Positions 7,829 through 16,737 are shown, counted from the stretch's first letter. The stretch: DNA of 25,193 nucleotides from Alphaproteobacteria bacterium (GCA_009920595.1 RFZR01000003.1:1-25193); one strand, 5' to 3'. Notes: a model not told the origin generated them from the sequence alone. Numbers and translations are program-made.

Positions 7829-7850
7829 GGCGTCTCAAGACTCCGACGCC
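7829..7850 (-). other. Hairpin between mgtA-type gene and hpsN
   Basis: GGCGTC (7829-7834) and GACGCC (7845-7850) form a perfect 6-bp stem with a ten-base loop, between the stop of the ATPase gene and the start of hpsN on the minus strand. No U-run follows in either direction, so an mRNA-processing or weak attenuating role is as likely as termination. Confidence 0.35.
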
Positions 7851-7872
7851 ATAGAGCAAATCGGGCCTGCAT

Positions 7873-10362
7873 CTATCGCATAGCGAAGCGTTTCAGCATT
7901 TCGGCAGACAGCAGGTAGAGAACAATGATCACAACAAGCGCGAGACAGACCGGCAACGGCAAAATCGTAAATCCGAACCACGCTCCAACGGAAGAGAAGG
8001 GGAGCGCAAGCGCGACCCCGAGCGCACAAAAGGTGGTCAATGTCAAAACCCAGTGCGGATGATCGTAAAAAAGAGAACCACGCGTCCGGATGATAAAAAT
8101 CACGAGAACCTGTGTCGCAATCGATTCAATAAACCACCCAGTGCGGAAGGCTTCTACACCAAGTCCAAAACCGAGATGAAGACTTGCAAAAGTCGTTAGA
8201 TCGAAAAGCGATGAAAGCGGTCCCATCACCAATGCAAAGCGGATAAGCGACGACATCGACCAGCGCTGCGGTTTCGCAATCACATCAGGGGCGACGCGAT
8301 CAAACGGAATGCCGATTTCTGATAAGTCATAAAGAAGATTATTGAGAAGAATTTGCGTCGCAAGCATTGGTAAAAAGGGCAAGAAAAATGCCGCTGCCGC
8401 CATAGAGAGCATGTTACCGAAATTCGAACTTGCACCCATGCGCACATATTTCAAAATATTTGCAAAAGTCTGACGGCCTTCTTCAATACCATCGGCAACG
8501 ACCGCCAAATCTGATTCAAGAAGAATCATATCGGCAGCCGCGCGTGCGACGCCGGTTGCGCCATCAACCGATAAACCAATATCGGCTGATTTAATGCCGG
8601 GCGCATCATTCACACCATCGCCCATAAAACCAACAATACGTCCAGCCTTACGCAAAGCGTCGACAACAATCACTTTTTGATCAGGAGAGAGGCGGGCAAA
8701 GAGATTTGTATTGCGAACTTTTACCGCCAAAGCGTCAAGCGATAAATTTCGAAGGTCAGTACCCGTGATCACCTCAGGTGAAGACAGACCCACCAGAGCC
8801 CCCAAGCGCCTTACAACCGCCGGATCATCACCTGACAAAATCACCACACGCACACCGAGCGCGCGCAAACGCTGCAGCGCAACAGGTGCGCTCTCTTTCG
8901 GCGGGTCCGCGAAAGTGCATAGTCCTTCAAAACAAAGGTCACGCTCATCTTCAGCCGTTGGATCGCGAACGGCATCGTTCCATGGACGCGACGCAATCGC
9001 GATGCTGCGATAGCCTTCGGAAGCCAGGCTATGAACGCGATTTAGGATTTCGCGACTCTTGGCATCATCGAGCGTCTTCTCTTGATAAGACGAACATATA
9101 TTCATCACCGCTTCAGGCGCGCCTTTAACAATTAAAATCAAACCTAAAGGACCGTCAGCCAACACCGCGCCAAACCGTCTTTGATAGTCGAACGGATAGC
9201 GGCCGCGCTCTGTCCACTCTTGATCACAATCTGGCGCAGCGCTCATAAGGGCGAGATCAAGTGTTGTTTTATCACCTCCCAATCTTGCGGCGATGGAAGC
9301 AAGTGTTAGCACATGGGGATCATCGACACCTTCTGCATTGATAGAACGTGTCAGAGTGATTTTCGCAGAAGTCAGCGTCCCCGTTTTATCCGTACAAAAA
9401 ACATCCATCGCGCCAAGATCGTGAATCGCGGACAACCGCTTAACAATCACATGTTTCTTTGCCATGCGCAGAGCGCCTCGCGACAAGGTTACTGTGGTGA
9501 TCATTGGCAAGAGTTCAGGCGTCAGGCCGACCGCAAGCGCCACGGAAAACATCAAGGATTCGATGAGAGGGCGTCCAAAACCGATATTGGCCGCAAGAAC
9601 CGCGAGCACAAGCACGGCTGCGGCGCGCGCAATCAAATAACCGAGACGATGCAAATCGACGTCAAAGGGAGAGAGCGCTTGCGCCTGATTCAATGCGCGT
9701 GCGGCTTTGCCGAACAATGTAGATTGACCCGTCGCCACCACCATGGCTGTGGCCGATCCGGTGATGACGATTGAACCGCGAAACAACGCATTGGTTGCTT
9801 CCGCCGGCTCACGCGATGACACAGGCTCCGGCGATTTGACCACACCGTAAGGTTCCCCCGTCAACGCTGCTTCATCAATGGTCAATGACGATGAGGTGAG
9901 AATCATCGCATCAGCCGGAACAATATCCCCGACATCGACTTCGAAGACGTCTCCCGGCACCACAGTCTCAACCGGCACAGATTTAAAAATGCCATCGCGT
10001 TTCACACGCGCATCCACTGCAACTGACTGGCGCAGCGCTTCAGCCGCGCGTTTCGCCCGCCCTTCTTGAAAGAGATCAAGCCCGATCGAAGCACTAAGAA
10101 TGACGAGGATGATCAGGGCGCTCGCTGCATCCCCAGTCGTGACCGATACCAACGCGGCAAAAGCGAGAAGCAGGCTCATTGGCTCTAAACCGCGCCGAAG
10201 AACGAGCCTCAGAGGTCCAGTTTCGACGGCTTCCGGGTCCCGGTTTAGACCATAGAGGCGAAGACGCTCCTGAATTTCGGCAGAAGCCAAGCCATCGGGC
10301 CCCGAGCGAAGCCGATTTTCTCGATTGGCAGCAATTTCGAGCCAGAAAGGCGTTTCGGTCAT
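7873..10362 (-). CDS. mgtA: Magnesium-translocating P-type ATPase (MgtA/MgtB type)
   Basis: An 829-residue P-type ATPase of the P3B class, which imports Mg2+ across the inner membrane. In order: N-terminal cytosolic segment; first membrane pair with MSLLLAFAALVSV; actuator domain with TGE (168-170); membrane helices with the ion-path motif VGLTPELLPMI (278-288); phosphorylation site DKTGTLT with Asp325; nucleotide-binding domain with KGAPEAV; hinge GDGVNDA (581-587); and six C-terminal membrane helices with QILLNNLLYDLSEIGIPFD. LTPELLPM and NNLLYD are typical of MgtA/MgtB rather than Ca or K pumps. It is slightly short but complete. It is divergent from xsc and is the first gene of a leftward row. 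The start ATG 10362 has an AAAGG placed unusually close. Confidence 0.9.
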   Translation of the reverse strand: MTETPFWLEIAANRENRLRSGPDGLASAEIQERLRLYGLNRDPEAVETGPLRLVLRRGLEPMSLLLAFAALVSVTTGDAASALIILVILSASIGLDLFQEGRAKRAAEALRQSVAVDARVKRDGIFKSVPVETVVPGDVFEVDVGDIVPADAMILTSSSLTIDEAALTGEPYGVVKSPEPVSSREPAEATNALFRGSIVITGSATAMVVATGQSTLFGKAARALNQAQALSPFDVDLHRLGYLIARAAAVLVLAVLAANIGFGRPLIESLMFSVALAVGLTPELLPMITTVTLSRGALRMAKKHVIVKRLSAIHDLGAMDVFCTDKTGTLTSAKITLTRSINAEGVDDPHVLTLASIAARLGGDKTTLDLALMSAAPDCDQEWTERGRYPFDYQRRFGAVLADGPLGLILIVKGAPEAVMNICSSYQEKTLDDAKSREILNRVHSLASEGYRSIAIASRPWNDAVRDPTAEDERDLCFEGLCTFADPPKESAPVALQRLRALGVRVVILSGDDPAVVRRLGALVGLSSPEVITGTDLRNLSLDALAVKVRNTNLFARLSPDQKVIVVDALRKAGRIVGFMGDGVNDAPGIKSADIGLSVDGATGVARAAADMILLESDLAVVADGIEEGRQTFANILKYVRMGASSNFGNMLSMAAAAFFLPFLPMLATQILLNNLLYDLSEIGIPFDRVAPDVIAKPQRWSMSSLIRFALVMGPLSSLFDLTTFASLHLGFGLGVEAFRTGWFIESIATQVLVIFIIRTRGSLFYDHPHWVLTLTTFCALGVALALPFSSVGAWFGFTILPLPVCLALVVIIVLYLLSAEMLKRFAMR

Positions 10363-10492
10363 ACCTTTCGACCTATCACGAGCCTACTGCCGATCCCATT
10401 CGGAAGAGACATCACCTTTCGGTCAAAAAGGTTCCTCAAGACTCTCAGACGATGTGGACTTCACAAGGCCCGGCCCGTGGCCCTAAACCTAG

Positions 10493-10544
10493 GTGCGACT
10501 GGCCCGCTAAGGTGGCACCAGACTGACCGGGAATCCGGACGCAC
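10493..10544 (+). promoter_or_regulatory. Structured leader upstream of xsc
   Basis: GTGCG (10493-10497) can pair with CGCAC (10540-10544) and encloses two hairpins: CTGG...CCAG (10499-10521) and CCGG-GAAT-CCGG (10527-10538). Together they make a small three-way-junction shape ending 24 bases before the xsc start and just before its Shine-Dalgarno AAGGGAG (10553-10559). I do not recognise it as a known riboswitch. It could be a cis-regulatory RNA, an operator region, or chance pairing in GC-rich sequence. Confidence 0.3.
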
Positions 10545-10568
10545 ATAGATTTAAGGGAGCCTGAAACC

Positions 10569-12270
10569 ATGAAAATGACGACCGAAGAAGCCTTCGTCAA
10601 AACCCTCCAGATGCATGGCATCGACAATGCCTTCGGCATTATCGGTTCGGCCTTTATGCCGATGCTACACCCGCGCCTCGGGCAAAATGTCGATGATGAT
10701 CGCGCAGAATGGCCCGGGCATCACCAATTTCGTGACCGCGGTCAAAACGGCCTATTGGAACCACACACCGCTTCTCTTGATCACGCCTCAAGCGGCAAAC
10801 CGCACCATTGGCCAAGGCGGTTTCCAAGAAACCGAGCAGATGGCGCTCTTCAAAGACATGGTCGCCTATCAGGAAGAAGTGCGTGATCCGATCCGCATTG
10901 CCGAGGTGTTGAACCGCGTCATCATGAATGCAAAGCGCCTCTCGGCACCTGCGCAGATCAACATCCCGCGCGATATTTGGACTCAGGTTGTCGATATTGA
11001 ATTGCCGGTGCCGGTTGAATTTGAACGGCCTTCAGGCGGCTCTGATGCGATTGCTGAAGCCGCGAAGCTTCTCTCGGAAGCAAAATTCCCCGTTATTCTC
11101 AATGGCGCCGGCGTTGTGATTGGCGGTGCGATACCGGCTTCAATGGCGCTTGCAGAAAAACTCGATGCGCCGGTTTGCGTTGGCTATCAACATAATGACG
11201 CCTTCCCCGGCTCACACCGTTTGTTCGCCGGCCCGCTTGGCTACAATGGTTCGAAAGCGGCGATGGAATTGATTTCGAAAGCCGATGTTGTGCTCGCTCT
11301 TGGCACACGTTTGAATCCGTTCTCGACGCTTCCGGGTTACGGTCTTGATTACTGGCCGAAACAAGCCAAGATCATTCAGGTGGATATCAATCCGAACCGC
11401 ATCGGTCTCACAAAGAAAGTGACAATCGGTATCGTTGCAGATGCGAAGAAAGTGGCTGAAAGCATTCTTTCGAAATTGTCACCCAACGCAGGCAACGCAG
11501 GCCGTGAAGAGCGCAAAAATTTGATCTCAACAACCAAGTCACGTTGGGCGCAGGAACTTTCTTCGATGGATCATGAGGATGATGATCCGGGCACGACATG
11601 GAACCAACGCGCACGCGCGTCTAAGCCCGACTGGATGAGTCCACGGATGGCCTGGCGCGCCATTCAATCGGCACTCCCGAAAAACGCGATCATTTCATCG
11701 GACATCGGTAACAATTGCGCGATTGGCAATGCCTATCCGACCTTTGAAGAAGGCCGCAAATATCTCGCACCGGGTCTCTTTGGTCCGTGCGGTTATGGTT
11801 TGCCTTCCATCATCGGTGCGAAGATTGCGTGCCGCGATGTGCCAGTTGTTGGTTTCGCGGGCGATGGCGCGTTTGGCATCGCTGTTACCGAATTGACCGC
11901 GATCGGTCGCAAAGAATGGCCGCCGATCACGATGGTTGTCTTCCGCAATTATCAATGGGGTGCGGAGAAGCGCAATTCCACGTTATGGTACAACGACAAC
12001 TTCATTGGCACTGAGCTTGATCCTGAAGTGTCCTATGCCGACATCGCCAAGGCTTGCGGCTTGCAAGGTGTGAAAGCACGTACGCAAGACGAATTGCGCG
12101 ATGCGCTTGCGAAAGCGGTCGAAGATCAGATGAAACATGGCAAGACCACATTGATCGAAGCCATGATCAATCAGGAACTCGGCGAACCCTTCCGTCGTGA
12201 TGCCATGAAGAAGCCGGTTGAAGTGGCAGGCATCAGCGCAAGCGACATGCGCCCGCAAGTTCTTGCTTGA
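10569..12270 (+). pseudogene. xsc: Sulfoacetaldehyde acetyltransferase, frame broken
   Basis: Xsc is the TPP-dependent enzyme that turns sulfoacetaldehyde and phosphate into acetyl phosphate and sulfite, the common desulfonation step for taurine, isethionate and related C2 sulfonates. ATG 10569 follows AAGGGAG. The N-terminus MKMTTEEAFVKTLQMHG and FGIIGSAFMP is in one frame. From YTRASGKMSMMIAQNGPGI onward (about 10666) the protein is in another. It continues intact through WNHTPLLLITPQAANRTIGQGG and the TPP/Mg motif GDGAFGI to the end at 12270. Relatives have about 26 more residues at the junction, containing the conserved Glu (in CAHE) that activates TPP. The loss is 2 mod 3, about 80 bases; restored length would be near the normal 590. 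It stands alone with its own terminator and has no pta or sulfite exporter beside it. Confidence 0.9.
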
Positions 12271-12293
12271 TCAAAACGAAATTTCAAAAATAC

Positions 12294-12325
12294 AAAACCC
12301 CGGATCAAAAGATCCGGGGTTTTTT
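12294..12325 (+). terminator. Rho-independent terminator after xsc
   Basis: AAAA then CCCCGGATC (12298-12306), loop AAAA, complement GATCCGGGG (12311-12319) and TTTTTT. This is a perfect 9-bp stem with an A-tract before and a U-run after, 24 bases downstream of the xsc stop. It separates xsc from the glycosyltransferase gene and may work in both directions. Confidence 0.95.
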
Positions 12326-12433
12326 ATGGACTGTCTCGATCATAAAAAAATCCGCTGTCATCAAATCGCAACATGAATCCGCTTTTAGCGACATTGATTT
12401 GTAGAATCGCTTCATTTCAAAAAGCGAGGTGTC

Positions 12434-13456
12434 ATGCGGGTCCTAATCGTAACCGATGCCTGGCGTCCCCAAGTCAATGGCGTTGTCCGGACATTGGAGC
12501 GCTTAAAAGTCGACGCCCAAAAACTGGGTGTTGAAATTCGCTTCGTAACGCCGGCCGATTATTCTTCGACACCTTTGCCGGGTTATCCTGAAATCCGGCT
12601 TGCTCTCACTTCACCACAAGCGGTGAGCGAGGCGATCGAGATGCATAAACCAGACGCGCTCCATATTGCGACAGAAGGACCTCGCGGCTGGATGGCGCGA
12701 CATGCTGCGTTGCGCATGGAGCGTCCTTTCACCACCTGTTATCATACGCGTTATCCGCAATATGTCGCAGCACGCTACCCCGTACCCCCAGCGCTTACTT
12801 ATGGCGTTCTAAAATATTTTCATAATGCAGGCGTAACCACGATGGTCGCCACCGAAGCCTTGCGGGATGAATTGCTGAAGGAAGGATTCCGTTCCTGTTC
12901 TCTCTGGTCGCGCGGCGTTGATTCGGATCTGTTTCGGCCCCTTGCCGATGCGCCTGATAATCATCCTCGTCCAATTTTTCTTTGTGTCTCTCGCTTGGCG
13001 ATTGAAAAAAATCTCGAAGAGTTTTTATCGCTCAAGTTACCTGGCACCAAAGTGATGGTTGGTGACGGTCCTGATCGCGCACGACTTGAGGCGACCTATC
13101 CCGATGCGATCTTCACAGGCGCCCTTTATGGCGAAGCGCTTGCCGCTGCCTATGCATCAGCCGATGTCTTTGTGTTTCCAAGTCTGACCGAAACCTTCGG
13201 CAATGTGCTTTTAGAATCACTTGCCTGTGGAACACCTGTCGCTACTTTTCCAACCGATGGCCTTGTGCCTTCAATCATCGACGCCAAAGTGGGCATTGCC
13301 CATCAAGATCTTCGAAAAGCCGCTATTGCTGCCCTATCGATCAAACGCGACACATGTCGCCAATTTGCGCTTCATTATTCATATGAAAAAGCAACGCTTC
13401 AATTCATCGACAATGTCAAACGCGCGTGCCGCCATTCATTGGCGCAGGCCGCATGA
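12434..13456 (+). CDS. GT4-family glycosyltransferase, probable lipid glycosyltransferase
   Basis: A 340-residue GT-B retaining glycosyltransferase. The N-terminal domain opens with MRVLIVTDAWRPQVNGVVRTL, the signature of the GT4 group that includes bacterial diacylglycerol glycosyltransferases and mannosyltransferases. The C-terminal donor domain starts near FLCVSRLAIEKN and holds the EX7E motif, E253-TFGNVLL-E261, then CGTPVA. It has no membrane helix, consistent with peripheral attachment. ATG 12434 follows AGCGAGGTG. The next gene is an acyltransferase preceded by a Pho box, so a role in making phosphorus-free glycolipids under phosphate limitation (as for Agt in Agrobacterium and roseobacters) is plausible but inferred. 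A lone CTGTCAT half site is at 12355-12361. Donor sugar and acceptor are unknown. Confidence 0.8.
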   Translation: MRVLIVTDAWRPQVNGVVRTLERLKVDAQKLGVEIRFVTPADYSSTPLPGYPEIRLALTSPQAVSEAIEMHKPDALHIATEGPRGWMARHAALRMERPFTTCYHTRYPQYVAARYPVPPALTYGVLKYFHNAGVTTMVATEALRDELLKEGFRSCSLWSRGVDSDLFRPLADAPDNHPRPIFLCVSRLAIEKNLEEFLSLKLPGTKVMVGDGPDRARLEATYPDAIFTGALYGEALAAAYASADVFVFPSLTETFGNVLLESLACGTPVATFPTDGLVPSIIDAKVGIAHQDLRKAAIAALSIKRDTCRQFALHYSYEKATLQFIDNVKRACRHSLAQAA

Positions 13457-13483
13457 CAAGGTCGTAACTTAAATTTTTTGAAA

Positions 13484-13501
13484 TTGTCATGATCCTGTCA
13501 T
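13484..13501 (+). promoter_or_regulatory. Pho box (PhoB-binding site)
   Basis: TTGTCAT, spacer GATC, CTGTCAT: two 7-base direct repeats four bases apart (11-base period), differing from the CTGTCAT-N4-CTGTCAT consensus in one base. It lies 23 bases upstream of the acyltransferase ATG. That is close, so the transcript would have a very short leader. No well-placed -10 is obvious. Confidence 0.65.
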
Positions 13502-13524
13502 CTAAATAATGTGACAGGGTTGTC

Positions 13525-14418
13525 ATGGAACAGACTCGATTCTCATATTCGGAAGCTTCTCAACCCCTCATGCAACAACTGGCGATTCGTGCTGTCGAGC
13601 GCGTAACGGGCCAGCCCGCATTGAAGAAGCTTTATGAATTGAATCGGGCTCACCCGATCGAAGGTGAAAGCTTTTGGCAGGCGGCCGTGCGTTTGCTCGA
13701 ACTTACAATTCCACTTGACCCGATCGCATTAAATGGCATTCCGAAAACAGGCCCCCTCGTTATCGTAGCCAATCATCCCTATGGCGTTCTGGATGGTATC
13801 GCAATCTGCTGGTTGATGGAGAAAGTACGTAAAGATTTTCTTGTTCTGACTCACGCCGCACTCCTGAGAGCGCCTGAAGCGCGTCCTTATCTTTTGCCTG
13901 TTGATTTCTCCGGAACGGCCGAAGCCACAGCGGCCAACCTCGATACAAGAAAGAAAGCGCGCGCGCATCTTGATCAAGGCGGCGCTATTGTTGTGTTTCC
14001 GGCGGGCGCTATTTCGACATCACCTGATCGTTTCGGACAAAAGCCAGCGACTGATTGGCCTTGGCAACCCTTTACAGCCCAATTAATTCAGCGCTCCCGG
14101 GCACCGGTCGTCCCGATTTTCTTTCATGGCCAAAATAGTCGTCTCTTTCAAATTGTCAGCCATATGAGTTCAACATTACGGCTCGCACTCATTTTTAAAG
14201 AGGTGCGAGATCGAATAGGGTCATCACTCGCAATCACAATCGGTGCGCCGATTGTGCCCGAGATCATCGCGCGTTTCACGGATCGAGGCACATTGACAAC
14301 TTTTTTACGTCAAAAAACTTATGCGCTCGAGGCTGTGAAGTCTCAGGCACAGCCTTCACATTCTTGGCACGACGCAGAGATGTGGGAAGAGCTTGAGACC
14401 TTTCCGCGAGCGCTCTAA
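13525..14418 (+). CDS. PlsC-type lysophospholipid acyltransferase family protein
   Basis: A 297-residue glycerolipid acyltransferase. Block I is NHPYGVLDG (83-91), the spaced H...D catalytic pair in the variant with an extra residue that is common in this subgroup. A later glycine/proline block VVFPAGAISTSPD (156-168) corresponds to the FPEG region, with Ala-Gly in place of Glu-Gly. WPWQPFTAQLIQRSRAPVVP and FHGQNSRLFQI are conserved in rhizobial relatives as I recall them. There is no N-terminal membrane helix, unlike OlsA. It follows the glycosyltransferase by 68 bases with a Pho box in the gap, suggesting membrane-lipid remodelling when phosphate is scarce. Acyl donor and acceptor are unproven. 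Intact. Confidence 0.85.
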   Translation: MEQTRFSYSEASQPLMQQLAIRAVERVTGQPALKKLYELNRAHPIEGESFWQAAVRLLELTIPLDPIALNGIPKTGPLVIVANHPYGVLDGIAICWLMEKVRKDFLVLTHAALLRAPEARPYLLPVDFSGTAEATAANLDTRKKARAHLDQGGAIVVFPAGAISTSPDRFGQKPATDWPWQPFTAQLIQRSRAPVVPIFFHGQNSRLFQIVSHMSSTLRLALIFKEVRDRIGSSLAITIGAPIVPEIIARFTDRGTLTTFLRQKTYALEAVKSQAQPSHSWHDAEMWEELETFPRAL

Positions 14419-14551
14419 TCACCTTAACCAACAAACACCCTCGCGGTCATGATCGCTTTTCGTTGCGAAAGAGCTGTCAGAAGCTCAACATCGTCGCACC
14501 TTCTATAAACGATCGATCATTGACGAACATTATCATGAGCAGGTGTTGACT

Positions 14552-14580
14552 CCCGGCGCTCATCACTAATTTGAGCCGGG
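14552..14580 (+). other. Hairpin between acyltransferase and deacetylase genes
   Basis: CCCGGCGCTC (14552-14561) pairs with GAGCCGGG (14573-14580) with a two-base bulge; CCTTTAGGG follows with no U-run. It may be a weak terminator for the acyltransferase transcript. The rest of the 247-base gap (14419-14665) shows no gene or clear promoter. Confidence 0.3.
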
Positions 14581-14665
14581 CCTTTAGGGTTTGGCGCGGC
14601 AATTATGCCTTTGCATGGGATGGATCCACACACTAGGACTTAATCTCAATTAAATCCTTCTCCCC

Positions 14666-15712
14666 ATGAGACCGCATCCCGCAATGCCGCCAATCCTTGT
14701 CAGCCATCCGGTTTTTCATACGCCGCGCCACACGGGTCGCCATCCTTTAGCAATCCGGCGTGTGGGGGCTCTGATCGATGTTCTTCATGCGCTCAAATGG
14801 TTAGCGCCCGATCAATATTGTGAAGGCGAAGCCGCTTCGCGCGAGATGTTGCTGGCTTTTCACGATGGAGCCTATCTCGATGCTCTCCTGCAGGCGAATG
14901 ATCCCGATTGCGATCAAACGCTTTTGCGTGAAAAATTCAAAATCGGTACGCTTGATAATCCGATCTATCCCGGCCTTTTTGAGCGAACATCTTTACTTAT
15001 CGGCTGCGCCACGCTTGCCGCTGATCTTGCGCTTCAAAAACGCACGGTGTTTTTCTCGGCCGGAGGAACGCATCATGGTCGGCCTGATCGCGCGAGTGGT
15101 TTTTGTTTCACCAATGATCCTGTTTTTGCGATCAAGCATTGGTTGGGTAAAGGCCTTGAACGTGTGGCCTATATTGATTTTGACGCCCATCATGGTGATG
15201 GCGTTGAAGATGAGTTTTTCGATGATCCGCGTGTGCTCACAATTTCAATTCATGAACAGAAGCGGTGGCCGAATAGTGGAGTGGCCTCAACCGAAAGCGC
15301 GCTCAATTTTCCGGTTCAAAAAGGATTTGATGATCAGGAATTTTCGCTCCTGCTTCGCAAGGAGATTCATCCGGCGCTTAATCGATTCAAACCCGAAGCC
15401 GTATTGGTGATGAGTGGTGCGGATGCGTTGCAAGATGATCCGCTTTGCGGCTTGGCGCTCTCAATTCCGTCGCTTCGTAACGCGATCCTATCGATACTCG
15501 ATCATGCGCCTATCCGTATGATTGTCGGCGGCGGTGGGTATAATCCGTGGAATGCGGTCAGACTTTGGGCTTCGCTTTGGGCGCGGCTCAACGCTTTTCC
15601 GATCCCCCATCCGCTTCCCGATGAGGTGCGCGCCATTCTCGAAGGGCTAGAAGCGCCGCGAATTCCGAAAGACCGGGTGCGGCCCGAATGGCTTGAAAGA
15701 CTTGACGGCTAA
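14666..15712 (+). CDS. Histone-deacetylase family amidohydrolase
   Basis: A 348-residue zinc hydrolase of the arginase/deacetylase fold. Bacterial members deacetylate polyamines, acetoin-pathway enzymes or other acetyl-amides. Catalytic His pair at 136-137 in GGTHHGRPDRASGFCF; zinc ligands in DFDAHHGDG (171-179) and Asp253 in GADAL; the transition-state Tyr is Y292 in GGGGYNP. All key residues are present, so it should be active. Two starts are possible, ATG 14666 and ATG 14684 (residue 7); neither has a good ribosome-binding site. It lies 24 bases upstream of the first PfkB kinase, so the two may share a transcript, which raises the chance that it deacetylates something in that catabolic locus. 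The substrate is not predictable from sequence alone. Confidence 0.9.
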   Translation: MRPHPAMPPILVSHPVFHTPRHTGRHPLAIRRVGALIDVLHALKWLAPDQYCEGEAASREMLLAFHDGAYLDALLQANDPDCDQTLLREKFKIGTLDNPIYPGLFERTSLLIGCATLAADLALQKRTVFFSAGGTHHGRPDRASGFCFTNDPVFAIKHWLGKGLERVAYIDFDAHHGDGVEDEFFDDPRVLTISIHEQKRWPNSGVASTESALNFPVQKGFDDQEFSLLLRKEIHPALNRFKPEAVLVMSGADALQDDPLCGLALSIPSLRNAILSILDHAPIRMIVGGGGYNPWNAVRLWASLWARLNAFPIPHPLPDEVRAILEGLEAPRIPKDRVRPEWLERLDG

Positions 15713-15736
15713 AACCGCGCCCGGGACAAAGGGAAC

Positions 15737-16642
15737 ATGATCAAATCCTCCTTCGACATCATCGTCTGCGGCAGCCTCCATCTCGACATCATGGTTGATG
15801 CGCCGAATCTGCCACGCATCGATGAAACGGCGGTCGGAACAAAATGGGGTTATAAATGTGGCGGCAAAGGCGGCAATCAGGCGGTGATGAGCGCAAAGCT
15901 CGGCGCGCGCACCGCGATGATTGGGCGCGTCGGACAAGATGACTTCGGCACCCGGCTTTTCGCTCATCTAGACCGCGCGGGCGTTGATCGCCGCGAAGTC
16001 GGCGTCGATCCGGTCGCTGGCTCAGGGATGAGCGTTGCGATTGTAGAAACGACGGGAGATTATGGCGCGGTCATCGTTTCGGGTTCAAATCTCGCCATTA
16101 ACCCGCAAGATGCGGGCGCGGCCTTCACCCGCCTTGGCGGCGCACCGATCCTGATCCTGCAAAATGAGGTGCCTGAGGCGGTCAATCTCGCGGTGGCGCG
16201 AGAAGCGAAAGGGGCCGGCGCACGGGTGATCCTCAATGCCGCGCCCGCCCGCGTTTTATCCCAGGAACTTATTGAATTTATTGATATTTTAGTCGTAAAC
16301 CGGGTCGAGGCGGCGATGCTTTCGGGTCGCGCGATCGAAACGCCGGAAGACGCGATTGGTGCTTTACCCGCGCTCGGTCAAGCGCATCGCGATGTCATCG
16401 TGACTTTGGGTGCTGGCGGTCTTGTGGTCGGCGCGCGGGAGTCCACGCCACATTTCATTCCGGCAACGCCCGTAAAGGTCATTTCAACCCATGGTGCGGG
16501 CGATTGTTTCATCGGCGCGCTTGGTCTTGCTCTGGCCCACGGAGAGGCGCTTGAAGCCGCTGCCGCTCACGCGAGCCGGATTGCGGCACGCTTTGTGTCT
16601 CTCTCGGAAGACGCGCGGGAAACCGCCACGCTTGACGTATAA
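15737..16642 (+). CDS. PfkB/ribokinase-family carbohydrate kinase (copy 1)
   Basis: A 301-residue ATP-dependent sugar or nucleoside kinase. The N-terminal substrate motif is CGGKGGNQAV; the C-terminal PfkB signature is THGAGDCFIGAL with catalytic base Asp256. ATG 15737 follows AAAGGGA. It is followed, after a palindrome and a sigma70-like promoter, by the ABC transporter genes, and a second ribokinase-like gene lies on the opposite strand at 23583-24515. The two kinases are clearly different sequences (GGKGGNQAV against GGKGSNQAV), not a recent duplication. It probably phosphorylates the imported sugar or an intermediate; specificity is unknown. Confidence 0.9.
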   Translation: MIKSSFDIIVCGSLHLDIMVDAPNLPRIDETAVGTKWGYKCGGKGGNQAVMSAKLGARTAMIGRVGQDDFGTRLFAHLDRAGVDRREVGVDPVAGSGMSVAIVETTGDYGAVIVSGSNLAINPQDAGAAFTRLGGAPILILQNEVPEAVNLAVAREAKGAGARVILNAAPARVLSQELIEFIDILVVNRVEAAMLSGRAIETPEDAIGALPALGQAHRDVIVTLGAGGLVVGARESTPHFIPATPVKVISTHGAGDCFIGALGLALAHGEALEAAAAHASRIAARFVSLSEDARETATLDV

Positions 16643-16658
16643 GGGTTGGGACCAACCC
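16643..16658. promoter_or_regulatory. Perfect palindrome after kinase stop codon
   Basis: GGGTTGG-GA-CCAACCC begins at the base after the TAA of the kinase gene. As RNA it gives a 6-bp stem with a GGAC loop but no U-run. As DNA it is a 7+7 dyad about 50 bases upstream of the -35 of the solute-binding-protein promoter. Either a weak terminator or an operator for the sugar locus. Confidence 0.4.
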
Positions 16659-16709
16659 CAACCAGGCCGCAAGGCATATAAACGACGCAGAAATCGTAGC
16701 TTCACGCCA

Positions 16710-16737
16710 TTGACACGAGACTTTGGTCCGATAGCTT
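16710..16737 (+). promoter_or_regulatory. Sigma70-type promoter for solute-binding protein
   Basis: TTGACA (16710-16715), 16-base spacer, TAGCTT (16732-16737), about 53 bases upstream of the ATG at 16790. The -35 matches the consensus perfectly; the -10 is moderate. GGGGAGA gives a strong ribosome-binding site before the start. Confidence 0.5.

Noticed and set aside
10451..10568. TauR-type operator before xsc
   Set aside because: I found no CTGGAC-TTAA-like direct repeats; only a loose TTTAAGG near the ribosome-binding site.
12331..12372. Pho box before the glycosyltransferase
   Set aside because: Only one good half site (CTGTCAT at 12355-12361); the second half (TCGCAAC) is poor and another CTGTC is at the wrong spacing.
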